Positions 42,547 to 51,317 of a stretch of 64,000 bases of DNA are shown piece by piece. A program made the translations under genes and the position numbers. The stretch lies in NCBI GenBank assembly GCA_002731275.1, contig PCBK01000028.1:1-64000 (forward strand), written 5' to 3'. The DNA comes from Deltaproteobacteria bacterium. GTDB taxonomy: Bacteria > Myxococcota_C > UBA6777. Below the pieces are notes generated by a model, which saw nothing but the letters and a program-made list of their open reading frames with translations, had not been told where the DNA came from and made no database searches. The stretch's first letter is position 1, and each line of letters starts with the position of its first letter.

Positions 42547-43646
42547 CAGCAGATCCTCGGAAGTTGTTCACCGACGAGCATATCGAGGATACGCTCACCA
42601 CCGAAGCCGGTGTCGATCGTCACGACGCCGGGAGGGGTGGGGCGGCAAGTTGCGATCATTGCGGAGTGTTCACCGAGAGGGTGTTGTTTCATCAGCGCGA
42701 GCGCCTCATCGACTTGTGACGCTGGGACCGCGATGGCGACTTTGCCTTCGTTGGCGAGTTTGATGGGATCGAGTCCAAGTAGCTCACAGAACCCTTTGAC
42801 CTCTCGACGAATGGGGAGCGCTCGATCATTGACGGACATTCCGACTTCCGAGGCGAGTGCCAATTCATTGAGAACAGTCGCGAGTCCTCCCCGGGTGATA
42901 TCTCGCATCGCGTGGATGTCGATACCTCCATCGATGAGTGTGCGGATGAGTCCGTGGAGTGGAGCGCAATCACTTGGAATGTCTGTGTCCAGTTGAAGCT
43001 CGCCACGTGCGACCAGGATCGCGGCACCGTGATCGCCCAAATACCCATTGACGAGGATACAATCGTCGGACTGAATCCTATGCGCACCGATGTCGAGCTT
43101 TTCGGGGATCACACCGATACCTGCGGTGTTGATAAACATTTTGTCCGCGGCACCACGGGGGACGACTTTTGTATCCCCTGTGACGATGTGAACGTCCGCT
43201 TGTTTGGCGGCTTGTGCCATGCTTTGTAGGATTGTGCGCAGGGTGTCGATAGGGAGTCCTTCTTCGAGGATTAAGCTGCATGTCAAGTACATCGGTATGG
43301 CTCCCGACACAGCAAGATCATTGATCGTCCCATTGACTGCGAGCTTACCGATATCCGCACCTGGAAATTGCAGTGGGCTGACGACATAGCTATCCGTCGT
43401 GAAGGCCAGACGATCACCTGATGCACCCAACTCTGCGAGTGAAAAGCGCGCCTGATCTTCATTGATTTGAAGTTGTGCATCACCAAGCTCACCGACGATG
43501 AGATCGTCGAGAAGATCCCTCATGGCTTTTCCACCACCACCGTGGGCCTGTACGACGACTTTGTCTCTCACACGTCCAGAGCGACGACGAAATCGTTCAA
43601 CACGTTCAAATAATGGGTGCATATGCGGATCGGACTCTTGGCTCAC
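42546..43646 (-). CDS. hypE: Hydrogenase maturation protein HypE (cyanide-ligand synthesis)
   Basis: About 366 residues from the GTG at 43646, which overlaps the hypD stop (GTGA) and has GGAGG just upstream; the ATG at 43622 is an alternative. The PurM-like core starts VVVQAHGGGGKAMRDLLDD, and FTTDSYVVSPLQFPGADIGK is the family's ATP-binding signature. The C-terminus is PRIC, whose last Cys receives the carbamoyl group from HypF and is dehydrated to thiocyanate, the source of the two CN ligands of the active-site iron. Confidence 0.95.
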   Translation of the reverse strand: MSQESDPHMHPLFERVERFRRRSGRVRDKVVVQAHGGGGKAMRDLLDDLIVGELGDAQLQINEDQARFSLAELGASGDRLAFTTDSYVVSPLQFPGADIGKLAVNGTINDLAVSGAIPMYLTCSLILEEGLPIDTLRTILQSMAQAAKQADVHIVTGDTKVVPRGAADKMFINTAGIGVIPEKLDIGAHRIQSDDCILVNGYLGDHGAAILVARGELQLDTDIPSDCAPLHGLIRTLIDGGIDIHAMRDITRGGLATVLNELALASEVGMSVNDRALPIRREVKGFCELLGLDPIKLANEGKVAIAVPASQVDEALALMKQHPLGEHSAMIATCRPTPPGVVTIDTGFGGERILDMLVGEQLPRIC

Positions 43647-44782
43647 GAAGCCTCCTTCAGTCGGCGTGAGGTCGACAATCGACCGTAGTTGTAATAGGCG
43701 GCGCAAGCGCCTTCTGAGGACACCATACAAGAACCGATGGGGGTCTCTGGTGTGCAGGCGGTCCCGAAGACCTTACATTGCCAAGGTTTGATGCTGCCTT
43801 TGAGGACTTCGCCACACTGACAGGCTTTGGGGTCTGCGATCGAGAGCGCGGGCACTTGGAAGTGTTTTTCCGCGTCAAATTGTGCAAACTCTTCTTTCAA
43901 CTGGAGACCTGAGTGGTCGATGGAGCCAAGTCCTCGCCACTCGAAAAAACTCCTCAGCTCGAAGACCTGTGTGATGGCGTTCAAGGCGATCGCGTTTCCT
44001 TCGTCTGGGACGAGTCGCTTGTACTGGTTTTCAACCTCACAACGACCTTCTTTGCACTGTAACAGCAACATGTAGATCGATTGTAAGACATCGAGAGGTT
44101 CAAATCCACTGATCACAATGGGCTTTTGGTAGGATTGACTGATGAACTCATAGGGCTTGAGGCCGATGATCATCGTGACATGTCCAGGTCCCAGAAAGCC
44201 GTCGAGTTGCAGATCTGGTGAGTCCAAGATGGCTTTGATGGTTGGAATGATTGTGATGTGATTGGAAAACAGGAAGAAGTTTTGAATGTTTTCAGCTTTG
44301 GCCTGAAGCAATGTCAACGCAGTAGAGGGGACTGTTGTTTCGAATCCAATGCCGAAGAAGACCACTGGACGATCTGGATTTTGACGTGCCAGTTCGAGGG
44401 CATCCTCTGGTGAGTAGACTGTGCGTATGTCGGCACCTTCGGCTTTGACTTGGAGGAGACTCTGTGACGAGCCTGGAACACGCATGGTGTCGCCAAAGGT
44501 AGTGAAGATCACGTCTGGTGATTTCGCGATCGCGATCGCGTCGTCGATACGACCTACAGGGAGGACACAGACTGGACAGCCGGGACCGTGGACCAGCTCG
44601 ATGGAGGGGGGGAGCATGGCTTCCAGCCCAAATTTGAAGATGGAGTGTGTGTGGCCACCACATACTTCCATGAGCTTGAGGGGGTGTTCTTCGCTTCGTC
44701 CGAGGTCTTGGACCAACGCTTCGATGCGTTCGACGAGATGTTGGGCTGCGACTGGATCGCGAAATTCATCAATATATTTCAA
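43643..44782 (-). CDS. hypD: Hydrogenase maturation protein HypD (iron-cyanide scaffold)
   Basis: 379 residues. The initiation codon is TTG with AGGAGG 5-6 bases before it. Conserved motifs are visible: MEVCGGHTHSIFKFG, ELVHGPGCPVCVLP, GFETTVPSTAL and QCGEVLKG with the C-terminal cluster cysteines. HypD carries a [4Fe-4S] cluster and, with HypC, holds the Fe(CN)2CO unit while it is built. It overlaps hypE by 4 bases and follows the SIS-domain gene by 28 bases. Confidence 0.95.
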   Translation of the reverse strand: MKYIDEFRDPVAAQHLVERIEALVQDLGRSEEHPLKLMEVCGGHTHSIFKFGLEAMLPPSIELVHGPGCPVCVLPVGRIDDAIAIAKSPDVIFTTFGDTMRVPGSSQSLLQVKAEGADIRTVYSPEDALELARQNPDRPVVFFGIGFETTVPSTALTLLQAKAENIQNFFLFSNHITIIPTIKAILDSPDLQLDGFLGPGHVTMIIGLKPYEFISQSYQKPIVISGFEPLDVLQSIYMLLLQCKEGRCEVENQYKRLVPDEGNAIALNAITQVFELRSFFEWRGLGSIDHSGLQLKEEFAQFDAEKHFQVPALSIADPKACQCGEVLKGSIKPWQCKVFGTACTPETPIGSCMVSSEGACAAYYNYGRLSTSRRLKEAS

Positions 44783-44810
44783 AATAACCTCCTATCGAGA
44801 GGATCAGTGT

Positions 44811-45461
44811 CTAATCGTTGGGCTCGGCGAGCAATGTGTGCACGAGATCCCACAAAATGTGGTACGCGGCGACGTGGCACTCCTGGATGCGGTGGATACT
44901 CGTGCTTGGGACGACGACACAGATGTCGATGTCTTTGGACTGTTTCATCAATCCACCGTCTCCACCTGCGAAACCGAGTGTTTTGAGCCCTTGACGATGG
45001 GCTTGTGTGAACGCTGCGAGCAAATTCTTGGAGTTGCCGCTCGTCGAAAAGCCGATCAGCGCATCTCCTTTTTGCCCGAGGGCGATCACTTGTCGTGAGA
45101 AAATGGCGTCAAATCCGATGTCATTGCCGATCGCTGTCAACATCGCGAGGTCTGCACCCAGATGGATCGCAGGAAGCGCTTTTCGTCCGACTGTCACGGG
45201 GTGCTTAAACTCAACGGCGACGTGTGCCGCGTCGCAGCTTGAGCCGCCGTTGCCCATCGTCAACAGGGTGCCACCTTTTTTGTACATCTGCGCGATAGAC
45301 TTGGCCATCTCAAGCAAGTCACCAGAAGACGTCTCAAAAAAGACCCTCTTGGCTTCTAAACTCTCGTCTGCCTTGGTGCGAATGGACTGCAACAATTCGT
45401 CATCCGTCGCGCCTTTCGAGTGACCGAGTTGGGGATATAACATGTTGAGAGGATCGCTCAT
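44811..45461 (-). CDS. SIS-domain phosphoheptose isomerase-like protein (GmhA-like)
   Basis: 216 residues with a single SIS fold: LLTMGNGGSSCDAAHVAVEF binds the sugar phosphate, ALIGFSTSGNSKNLLAAF is the second phosphate loop, and HRIQECHVAAYHILWDLVH is the C-terminal helix bearing the GmhA-type E-x2-H. It resembles sedoheptulose-7-phosphate isomerase. Such genes recur inside hyp operons between hypC and hypD, where a role in hydrogenase maturation has never been clear to me. A housekeeping role in heptose synthesis is the alternative. GAGGAAAA precedes the ATG. Confidence 0.8.
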   Translation of the reverse strand: MSDPLNMLYPQLGHSKGATDDELLQSIRTKADESLEAKRVFFETSSGDLLEMAKSIAQMYKKGGTLLTMGNGGSSCDAAHVAVEFKHPVTVGRKALPAIHLGADLAMLTAIGNDIGFDAIFSRQVIALGQKGDALIGFSTSGNSKNLLAAFTQAHRQGLKTLGFAGGDGGLMKQSKDIDICVVVPSTSIHRIQECHVAAYHILWDLVHTLLAEPND

Positions 45462-45542
45462 TTTTCCTCACCAATGGGCCACTGGCCCTGAACAGGATAA
45501 CACACAGTCTACAGGTTCTTGCTGTTGTCTTGGGTTCCAAAC

Positions 45543-45851
45543 TCAGGACGAATCCTTGCTCGCGCCTGAGGTCAAGGCTTGTGATGCTCGCATGGCCTCC
45601 AGCTCTTCTTGGGCTTCACCAAGCTCATGAAGCAATTCTAACGTTCTCTGTGCTTCTTCGGGATCGATACGACTCATCGCAAAGCCGACATGCACAAGCA
45701 CCCAATCACCAACGCATGATTCGACGGGGTGGTCTTCATCGACGATGCACATCAAGTTGGTGACGCGTCGAACACCACTCACATCGACGACACCAAGCTT
45801 TTTGGTTGGGTCTTTGATCTCGATGATTTGTCCTGGAATTCCCAGACACAT
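45543..45851 (-). CDS. hypC: Hydrogenase maturation chaperone HypC
   Basis: 102 residues, starting MCLGIPGQI with the essential Cys2, and with VGDWVLVHVGFAMSRID typical of the OB-fold core. The C-terminal 30 residues extend the usual 75-90-residue family with an acidic helix. It partners with HypD and escorts the iron unit to the large subunit. The start overlaps the hypF stop (TAATG). Confidence 0.95.
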   Translation of the reverse strand: MCLGIPGQIIEIKDPTKKLGVVDVSGVRRVTNLMCIVDEDHPVESCVGDWVLVHVGFAMSRIDPEEAQRTLELLHELGEAQEELEAMRASQALTSGASKDSS

Positions 45852-48241
45852 TAGTTTGCTCCTTTCGATTGGAGGCGCGCTGCAGCGACCATCGCTTGAC
45901 CAAGCGCGAGTCCTCCGTCATTGGCAGGGATGGTCTGATGAGACAACACTTCCCATCCCGCTTGGGTCAGCCCTTCGTGAACGTACTCGAACAAGACCTT
46001 ATTTTGCCAGACACCACCTGACAATACGGCTGTTTGTAGCTCGGGCTCTTTTTGTTGACAACGATGGGCCATGTGAAGGATGGCATTTCCCAGACCCAAG
46101 TGGAAGCGAGCTGCGATCAAAGAGTGTGCACATCCTTCCCACAAGTCGCCGAGTAACGCTCTCCACATCGCCAAAGGTTCGATATAAGGTAGACCTTTTC
46201 CATGTAGCAAGGGGATCGCGAAGGGATACACCTCACCTGCCTTGGCTTCCTCTATCGCCTGTGGGGTCGCGAGCGCTTCTAGCGCCATTGCGGCTTGCCC
46301 TTCGTACTCAATGCCGTCTCGGAACAAACCAAGCGCTGCCGCGACCGCATCGAACAAACGTCCACACGAGCTTGCAAGAGGAGAATTGGTCGATGTCTCT
46401 AACATCTTATCTAGCATCTTACGTGGACGCTCGGCGAGATCGTTAAAGATCTCCAAGCCATCGAAGTTAAGCTCAAACTCTGTCCACCCCATCTCAGCCA
46501 TCAAGTGCGCGTAAAGATTGCGCCAGGGTTCTTTGGAGGCGAGGTTCCCACCGAGCATCGCGACGGGCTTAAAGGTGCCGAGTCGCGTAAATGAGCGATA
46601 GTCTGCGAGGAGAAATTCACCTCCCCAGAGTTGTCCTTCTGTGCCGAGTCCCAGACCATCGAGGACGATCCCCAAGACTGGTGGAGCGTCCAGTGGACGT
46701 TGGTGCTCCGCGATACATGAGACAACGTGGGCGTGGTGATGTTGTACCTCGATCAGTGGAAGAGAGCGTGCCTGCGCCATACCACGTCCCATCTTACTCG
46801 CTTCGTATCCTTCGTGCATATCCACGACGAGACAAGAAGGCTTTTGTGGTCGCAAACGCATCATCGCATCCAGGGTCTCTTGCCATGCTGTGAGTGTCTC
46901 GATTGTATCGAGATCTCCGAGGTAAGGAGAGAGGACCGCGGTCTGTTCGGAGAGCAAGCAAAAGGACGATTTTTGTTGTCCACCCATCGCCAAAATAGGT
47001 GGCGCGGTGAGTCCTTTTGGTAGCGGCAAGGGCAATGGCGCATAGCCTCTGGCATACCGTATCACTCGCGGCTGGCCAGACATGACGCGGACGACTGAGT
47101 CATCGACTCTTTGTGCGATATCTCTGTCGTGAAAAAGAAACCAATCTGCGATATTGCCGAGCTGTTCTTTGGCGGTCTGGTTATCAATACATTGAGGTAT
47201 TGTAGAGACATTGCCACTTGTGCATACGATGGGTCGCTTCATCCGAGCGATCATCAGGGCGTGGAGTGGGGTTGTTGGCAACATGAAGCCACATTGGCTT
47301 TGATCTGGAGCGACATTTGGGGCGATGTTTGAGGACCTGTTGGGGGTCATCAAGACGATGGGACCTGCCGGGTGTTGGATGGCCTCCAATTCTTCTTCTG
47401 TGGGGTGTGCATAAGCCTTCAGCACATCAATAGTAGGGACCATCATCGCGAGAGGTTTGTGGGGGCGATGTTTTCGGTTGCGCAGTGTATCGACGGCGTC
47501 TTCGCGGGTCGCATCACAACAGAGTTGAAATCCACCGAGTCCTTTGATCGCGACGATCTCGCCTTGCATCAACAGAGAATTGACCGCATCGACTTCATCG
47601 AGCATAGAGAAGCGTGTGTAGCTGAATGTTTTACCATCTGCACGTGCCAGCCAAGCCTTTGGGCCACATACATGACACGCGATGGGTTGGGCATGAAAGC
47701 GGCGATCTGTTTCGTCATCGTACTCGGCTTTGCAAGCGTCGCACATCGGAAACGCAGACATCGTGGTGTGACTTCGATCGTATGGGATGGTTTGAATGAT
47801 CGAATATCTGGGGCCACAATGGGTGCAGTTGGTAAAGGGATAGCGAAAGCGTCGTTCGTATGGATTTCGCGACTCTTTATGGCAAGCGTCACATGTCGCG
47901 ACGTCAGAGAGTATCGAGGTCTTCGGGGTTCCACTCGTGCTCGGCAGGATCGTGAATTGTTCGTGGACATCGAGGGTCTCGACAGGCTCTCTGCGGATGT
48001 GAGAGATCCGGGCGAGCGGGGGCAGCGCTGTCTGCAAAGTCTCCAAGAAGAGGTCGCAACCTTGTGTGTTCGTTGCGAGGGCGAGGAGTACGCCTTCTGG
48101 TGTGTTACGGACCCATCCGAGAAGCTGCTGCTCTCGCGCCAAGCGTGCGACCGTTGGGCGGAATCCGACACCTTGTACGACCCCCTGGATATGGATCAAT
48201 TCACCAGGCTGTTGGGTGGAATGATGTTGGTGTGCTTGCAT
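45851..48241 (-). CDS. hypF: Carbamoyltransferase HypF
   Basis: About 796 residues from the ATG at 48241, which has GGGAG 6 bases upstream; a TTG at 48262 is unlikely. Domains in order: acylphosphatase (IQGVVQGVGFRPTVARLA), two zinc-finger pairs (CDACHKES ... CTHCGP; CDACKAEY ... CHVCGP), a YrdC-like domain (GEIVAIKGLGGFQLCCDATR) and a Kae1/TobZ-like carbamoyltransferase with VQHHHAHVVSCIAEH and VLSGGVWQNK. It makes carbamoyl-AMP from carbamoyl phosphate and transfers the carbamoyl group to the HypE C-terminal Cys. Full length; all motifs intact. Confidence 0.95.
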   Translation of the reverse strand: MQAHQHHSTQQPGELIHIQGVVQGVGFRPTVARLAREQQLLGWVRNTPEGVLLALATNTQGCDLFLETLQTALPPLARISHIRREPVETLDVHEQFTILPSTSGTPKTSILSDVATCDACHKESRNPYERRFRYPFTNCTHCGPRYSIIQTIPYDRSHTTMSAFPMCDACKAEYDDETDRRFHAQPIACHVCGPKAWLARADGKTFSYTRFSMLDEVDAVNSLLMQGEIVAIKGLGGFQLCCDATREDAVDTLRNRKHRPHKPLAMMVPTIDVLKAYAHPTEEELEAIQHPAGPIVLMTPNRSSNIAPNVAPDQSQCGFMLPTTPLHALMIARMKRPIVCTSGNVSTIPQCIDNQTAKEQLGNIADWFLFHDRDIAQRVDDSVVRVMSGQPRVIRYARGYAPLPLPLPKGLTAPPILAMGGQQKSSFCLLSEQTAVLSPYLGDLDTIETLTAWQETLDAMMRLRPQKPSCLVVDMHEGYEASKMGRGMAQARSLPLIEVQHHHAHVVSCIAEHQRPLDAPPVLGIVLDGLGLGTEGQLWGGEFLLADYRSFTRLGTFKPVAMLGGNLASKEPWRNLYAHLMAEMGWTEFELNFDGLEIFNDLAERPRKMLDKMLETSTNSPLASSCGRLFDAVAAALGLFRDGIEYEGQAAMALEALATPQAIEEAKAGEVYPFAIPLLHGKGLPYIEPLAMWRALLGDLWEGCAHSLIAARFHLGLGNAILHMAHRCQQKEPELQTAVLSGGVWQNKVLFEYVHEGLTQAGWEVLSHQTIPANDGGLALGQAMVAAARLQSKGAN

Positions 48242-48262
48242 CAAATACTCCCTGGCACGCAA

Positions 48263-49465
48263 TTAAGAGGTGCCTTGGGCGAAGCGCCAAAACAGAATGC
48301 GGTGGTTACCCGAGTCCGAGATCACGATTGTATCACCACTGATCTGTAGACCATAGGGCCAACACAAACTATCTCGCTCTGGAGATTGCCAACGATTGTC
48401 ACCTTTCGTGAGAAAGTGCGGTTGACCTGTGAGTGTTTGTGCTTCTGCGCTTGATGTGAGTGGCCAGGACCATCCTAGCAGGCGCGAGTTGGCTGTGTCT
48501 GCGACGATCACTGTGTGCTCACAGGCGTCCATCGCGTAGGGCATATTCATACTCGCTGCAGTGGGCCAGTATTGTCCCTGGTTGTGGTTGAGCTGTGTGA
48601 AGTCCTTTTGCCCCAACACTCGATCGGCAGGTGGATTTGAGGTCGTTGGGAGTGTATCCCAGATGAGAACTCGATTGTTCCCAGCGTCGGCGACCATAAA
48701 GGTGTCGCGACAGAACGCCAGATCGTGTGGCCAGCGGAGGCTACCTGCGGTGGCTTCTTCTCCTCCGTTATCGCTTCGTGCATCGAGGGTTTTTTGACCA
48801 AGGACGTAGTCGGCTGGTTGACCTGTCTGTGTGGGCAATTGTTCCCATACGAGGACGCGTCGATTTCCTGTGTCTGCAACAAACAGGCGTTCACCGATGA
48901 TTTTGACTTGTGAAGGCCAGTGCATCGAGCTAGCCGTCGCGTCTGGCTGGCCGTGGTTTGGAAGATCCCCTGTCTCGTCCATCTGGCCGAGGATCAGATC
49001 GGCTGGGACGTTCGACGATTGAGGGCGCTTAAACCAGACGAGGACGCGGTGGTTCCAACTATCTGCGACGATCATCCCATCTTCTTTCCAGGGATGAATG
49101 CCCACAGGTACATTCAGCGTGTATGCGGAGGTGTCTCCTCCTGCGTTGCGGCCCTCTGTTTCGAAGTCCGGTTGTCCTAGTACCCAGTCCGCAGGTTGTC
49201 CGTCTTCAGTGGGGCATTGTTTCCAGCCGAGTAATCGGTGGTGTCCTGTATCAGCAACCCACAAAGGACCGTCTGGTGAGAAGAGGTAAGCACCACGTGG
49301 CCCGAACAGGTTGTGTCTTGTTGGAGCCAATGGACCGACAAAGGGGTCACTTCCTCCGAGGATACAATGTGCGCCAGCAGGGTCGAGCAGAGGCGGGGCA
49401 GGGGGGCCGTCTGGCGCATTGGAACCGATTCCTGTGGGGTGGATGGGCGTGGTGATTGTCTCCAC
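48263..49465 (-). CDS. NHL-repeat beta-propeller protein of the hydrogenase operon
   Basis: About 400 residues from the GTG at 49465, which has AAGGAG 8 bases before it; longer frames run back into the NifU-Rieske gene. Six or so NHL-type repeats are clear (WVADTGHHRLLGWK, IVADSWNHRVLVWF, FVADTGNRRVLVWEQLP, MVADAGNNRVLIWDTLP, IVADTANSRLLGW, VISDSGNHRILFW), alternating with PADWVLGQPDF-type segments. This makes a six-bladed propeller. There is no signal peptide, so it is cytoplasmic. NHL proteins are, from memory, a regular companion of group 1h hydrogenase genes; whether this is a subunit, scaffold or maturation factor is not shown by the sequence. Confidence 0.8.
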   Translation of the reverse strand: METITTPIHPTGIGSNAPDGPPAPPLLDPAGAHCILGGSDPFVGPLAPTRHNLFGPRGAYLFSPDGPLWVADTGHHRLLGWKQCPTEDGQPADWVLGQPDFETEGRNAGGDTSAYTLNVPVGIHPWKEDGMIVADSWNHRVLVWFKRPQSSNVPADLILGQMDETGDLPNHGQPDATASSMHWPSQVKIIGERLFVADTGNRRVLVWEQLPTQTGQPADYVLGQKTLDARSDNGGEEATAGSLRWPHDLAFCRDTFMVADAGNNRVLIWDTLPTTSNPPADRVLGQKDFTQLNHNQGQYWPTAASMNMPYAMDACEHTVIVADTANSRLLGWSWPLTSSAEAQTLTGQPHFLTKGDNRWQSPERDSLCWPYGLQISGDTIVISDSGNHRILFWRFAQGTS

Positions 49466-49491
49466 GATGTGTTCTCCTTGTTGGGCGGCGC

Positions 49492-50331
49492 TCAATCTGT
49501 CAGTTGAACCCATACCTTGCCTTCTTCGATTTTTGTGGGATACCTGGGGAGTTGGATTTCTGGAGCGGTTAAGCACTCTCCAGAGGAGAGGAGGTATTGA
49601 AACCCGTGATACGCGCAGGTCAAAATACCATTTTTGACAGAGCCCGTATCAAGGGGCATTCCCAGGTGTGTGCAGGCGTTGGGATAGGCTTTGATTTCAC
49701 CTTTGACGAGGGTTAACAACACCGAGGCTTTTTCGCTCTCTGCGACGTGAATGCCTTCCTCTGGAATCTCACTGACATCACAGAGAGCTTCCCAGTGTTG
49801 TTCGAATGGGCTTTTGTCGGGACTGCTCGTCGCGCGTGCTGGGCCCTCTTTGACGATGGTGACGACTTCGATGCTCTCGACAGCTTCTTTGATGGCTTTT
49901 TCGATCCCCAATTTGACTGTGAGCGTGGACAGCGCGCAGCCATCACAGGTCCCGAGTAAGCGGATCTTGACTTCGGGAGGTTCGACGGAGACGAGCTCAA
50001 CATCTCCGTTGTGGCTCGCGAGCTGAGGGCGGACCGTTTCGAGTGCGACTTCGACGCGCTCATGTAGAGATGGAGCGGGGGGGCGGAGCAGCTCGTGGTA
50101 CATGAGGACATTGGCGACCCAAGGCTCCTGAATGGCTTCTGAGAGCGCATCAAGTCCGCCCGGTTGCTCTTTGACAATACGTAGCAAGTGACGAAATGCA
50201 CCTGCCTGGATCTGTTCAATGGTCGTCCGAATGGCCTGGAGAGTCTGCTGTTGGGAGGCCGGCCAGGAGGCGGTGATACTCTCTAGACGTTCGAGTTCTC
50301 CGACGAGTTGTTCGAAGTTTGTATCACTCAT
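49492..50331 (-). CDS. NifU-domain / Rieske [2Fe-2S] fusion protein
   Basis: 279 residues. A helical N-terminus of about 95 residues precedes a NifU C-terminal-type domain (ASHNGDVELVSVEPPEVKIR with LGTCDGCALSTLT, the C-x2-C site). A Rieske domain follows: CTHLGMPLDTGSVKNG and CAYHGFQY, giving C-x-H and C-x2-H ligands for a [2Fe-2S] cluster. It may pass electrons from the hydrogenase or help build its clusters. The start overlaps the TPR gene stop as ATGA. Fusion of these two domains is a hallmark of high-affinity hydrogenase loci, from memory. Confidence 0.85.
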   Translation of the reverse strand: MSDTNFEQLVGELERLESITASWPASQQQTLQAIRTTIEQIQAGAFRHLLRIVKEQPGGLDALSEAIQEPWVANVLMYHELLRPPAPSLHERVEVALETVRPQLASHNGDVELVSVEPPEVKIRLLGTCDGCALSTLTVKLGIEKAIKEAVESIEVVTIVKEGPARATSSPDKSPFEQHWEALCDVSEIPEEGIHVAESEKASVLLTLVKGEIKAYPNACTHLGMPLDTGSVKNGILTCAYHGFQYLLSSGECLTAPEIQLPRYPTKIEEGKVWVQLTD

Positions 50332-51317
50332 GGGCTCCCCTCTGCTGTCGAATGGGCTGTGAGTTCTTGCTCCAGCTCGCCGGCGAGAGAGCCGACGATG
50401 TGTGCTCGATCGTGCACGTGGTGTTGTGTGAAGATGGTCTCCGCTTCACGGAGCATCTTTGCGGCCTCCGTGAGGTGTTGTGGGTTGCCGAGTTGTGGTT
50501 GCTCCATGTCATCAGGGAGGTTCATCAGAGCGTTGGCTTTGTTGGTGAGTGTGTTGGCGTACTCGATGGGGGTGTCGTGTGGTGTGCGGACTTTGAGCGC
50601 TTCGTTGTACGCTTCGACGGCGCGATGAAGGTCTTCCCACGGGTGTTTAGAGCGCATGGCTTGCAATGCATTTCCCAGGTTGTTTTGTAGCATCGCGTAT
50701 TCGGTGGGGTCTTCTTCGAGGTTGATGACCTTGAGCGCTTCTTGGAATGATTGGACGGCGAGAGCTTCGCGCATCACTTCTCGCTCGGGTGAGAGCCTCA
50801 TCGAAAGATATGCCGTCGCGAGGTTGTTGTGAAGGATCGCAAATTCGCGCGGAAACAGCTTGCGAGTGAAGAAGCGCAGGGCGCGGTGATAGGTCTCTAC
50901 GGCTTTTGTGATGGGTGCTTTTCCGGCGGAGGCGAGTGCTTGCAAGACGAGACCGTAGTTCATCTCGACCTCAGCGGTCTCTTCCTCGCTGCCTTGTTCT
51001 CTCATAATGGGGAGCGCTTCTTCGAAAGCCTCACATGCGAGCGTGAGCTCTTCCAACCCGCTCCCTGGCATTCTGCGGAGCGCTGTGCCACGTCCTGCGA
51101 TAGCTCTTGCGCGGGCCAAAGGATGCTCTTCTGTCATCTCTTCGGCCTTTTGGTAGAGGAACAGAGCATCGAGCAGATCTTGCATCTCTTTGGGTTGTTT
51201 TTGAAGGTCAAGCGCGACCTCGACAAAAGCCTCAGCCTGTTCGAGTCTGGAGACCTCGCTGGTTTGGATTTTATCGACAGTGGCTTCGATGTGGGCGCTT
51301 GGTTGGATGGCGTTCAT
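50328..51317 (-). CDS. TPR-repeat protein of the hydrogenase operon
   Basis: About 329 residues from the ATG at 51317, which overlaps the protease stop as ATGA; a frame from 51380 is too long. The protein is fully helical, with TPR-like pairs (LLDALFLYQKAEEMTEEHPL, AVETYHRALRFFTRKLFPRE, VQSFQEALKVINLEEDPTEY, AVEAYNEALKVRTPHDTPIE) and alternating NNLGNALQAM and NNLATAYLSM turns. It is a soluble scaffold likely to bind a hydrogenase subunit or maturation factor. It is coupled by 4-base overlaps to the genes on both sides. Confidence 0.8.
   Translation of the reverse strand: MNAIQPSAHIEATVDKIQTSEVSRLEQAEAFVEVALDLQKQPKEMQDLLDALFLYQKAEEMTEEHPLARARAIAGRGTALRRMPGSGLEELTLACEAFEEALPIMREQGSEEETAEVEMNYGLVLQALASAGKAPITKAVETYHRALRFFTRKLFPREFAILHNNLATAYLSMRLSPEREVMREALAVQSFQEALKVINLEEDPTEYAMLQNNLGNALQAMRSKHPWEDLHRAVEAYNEALKVRTPHDTPIEYANTLTNKANALMNLPDDMEQPQLGNPQHLTEAAKMLREAETIFTQHHVHDRAHIVGSLAGELEQELTAHSTAEGSP

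Noticed and set aside
47372-48349. 325-codon plus-strand frame opposite hypF
   Set aside because: Shadow; hypF zinc fingers and acylphosphatase motif occupy these bases.
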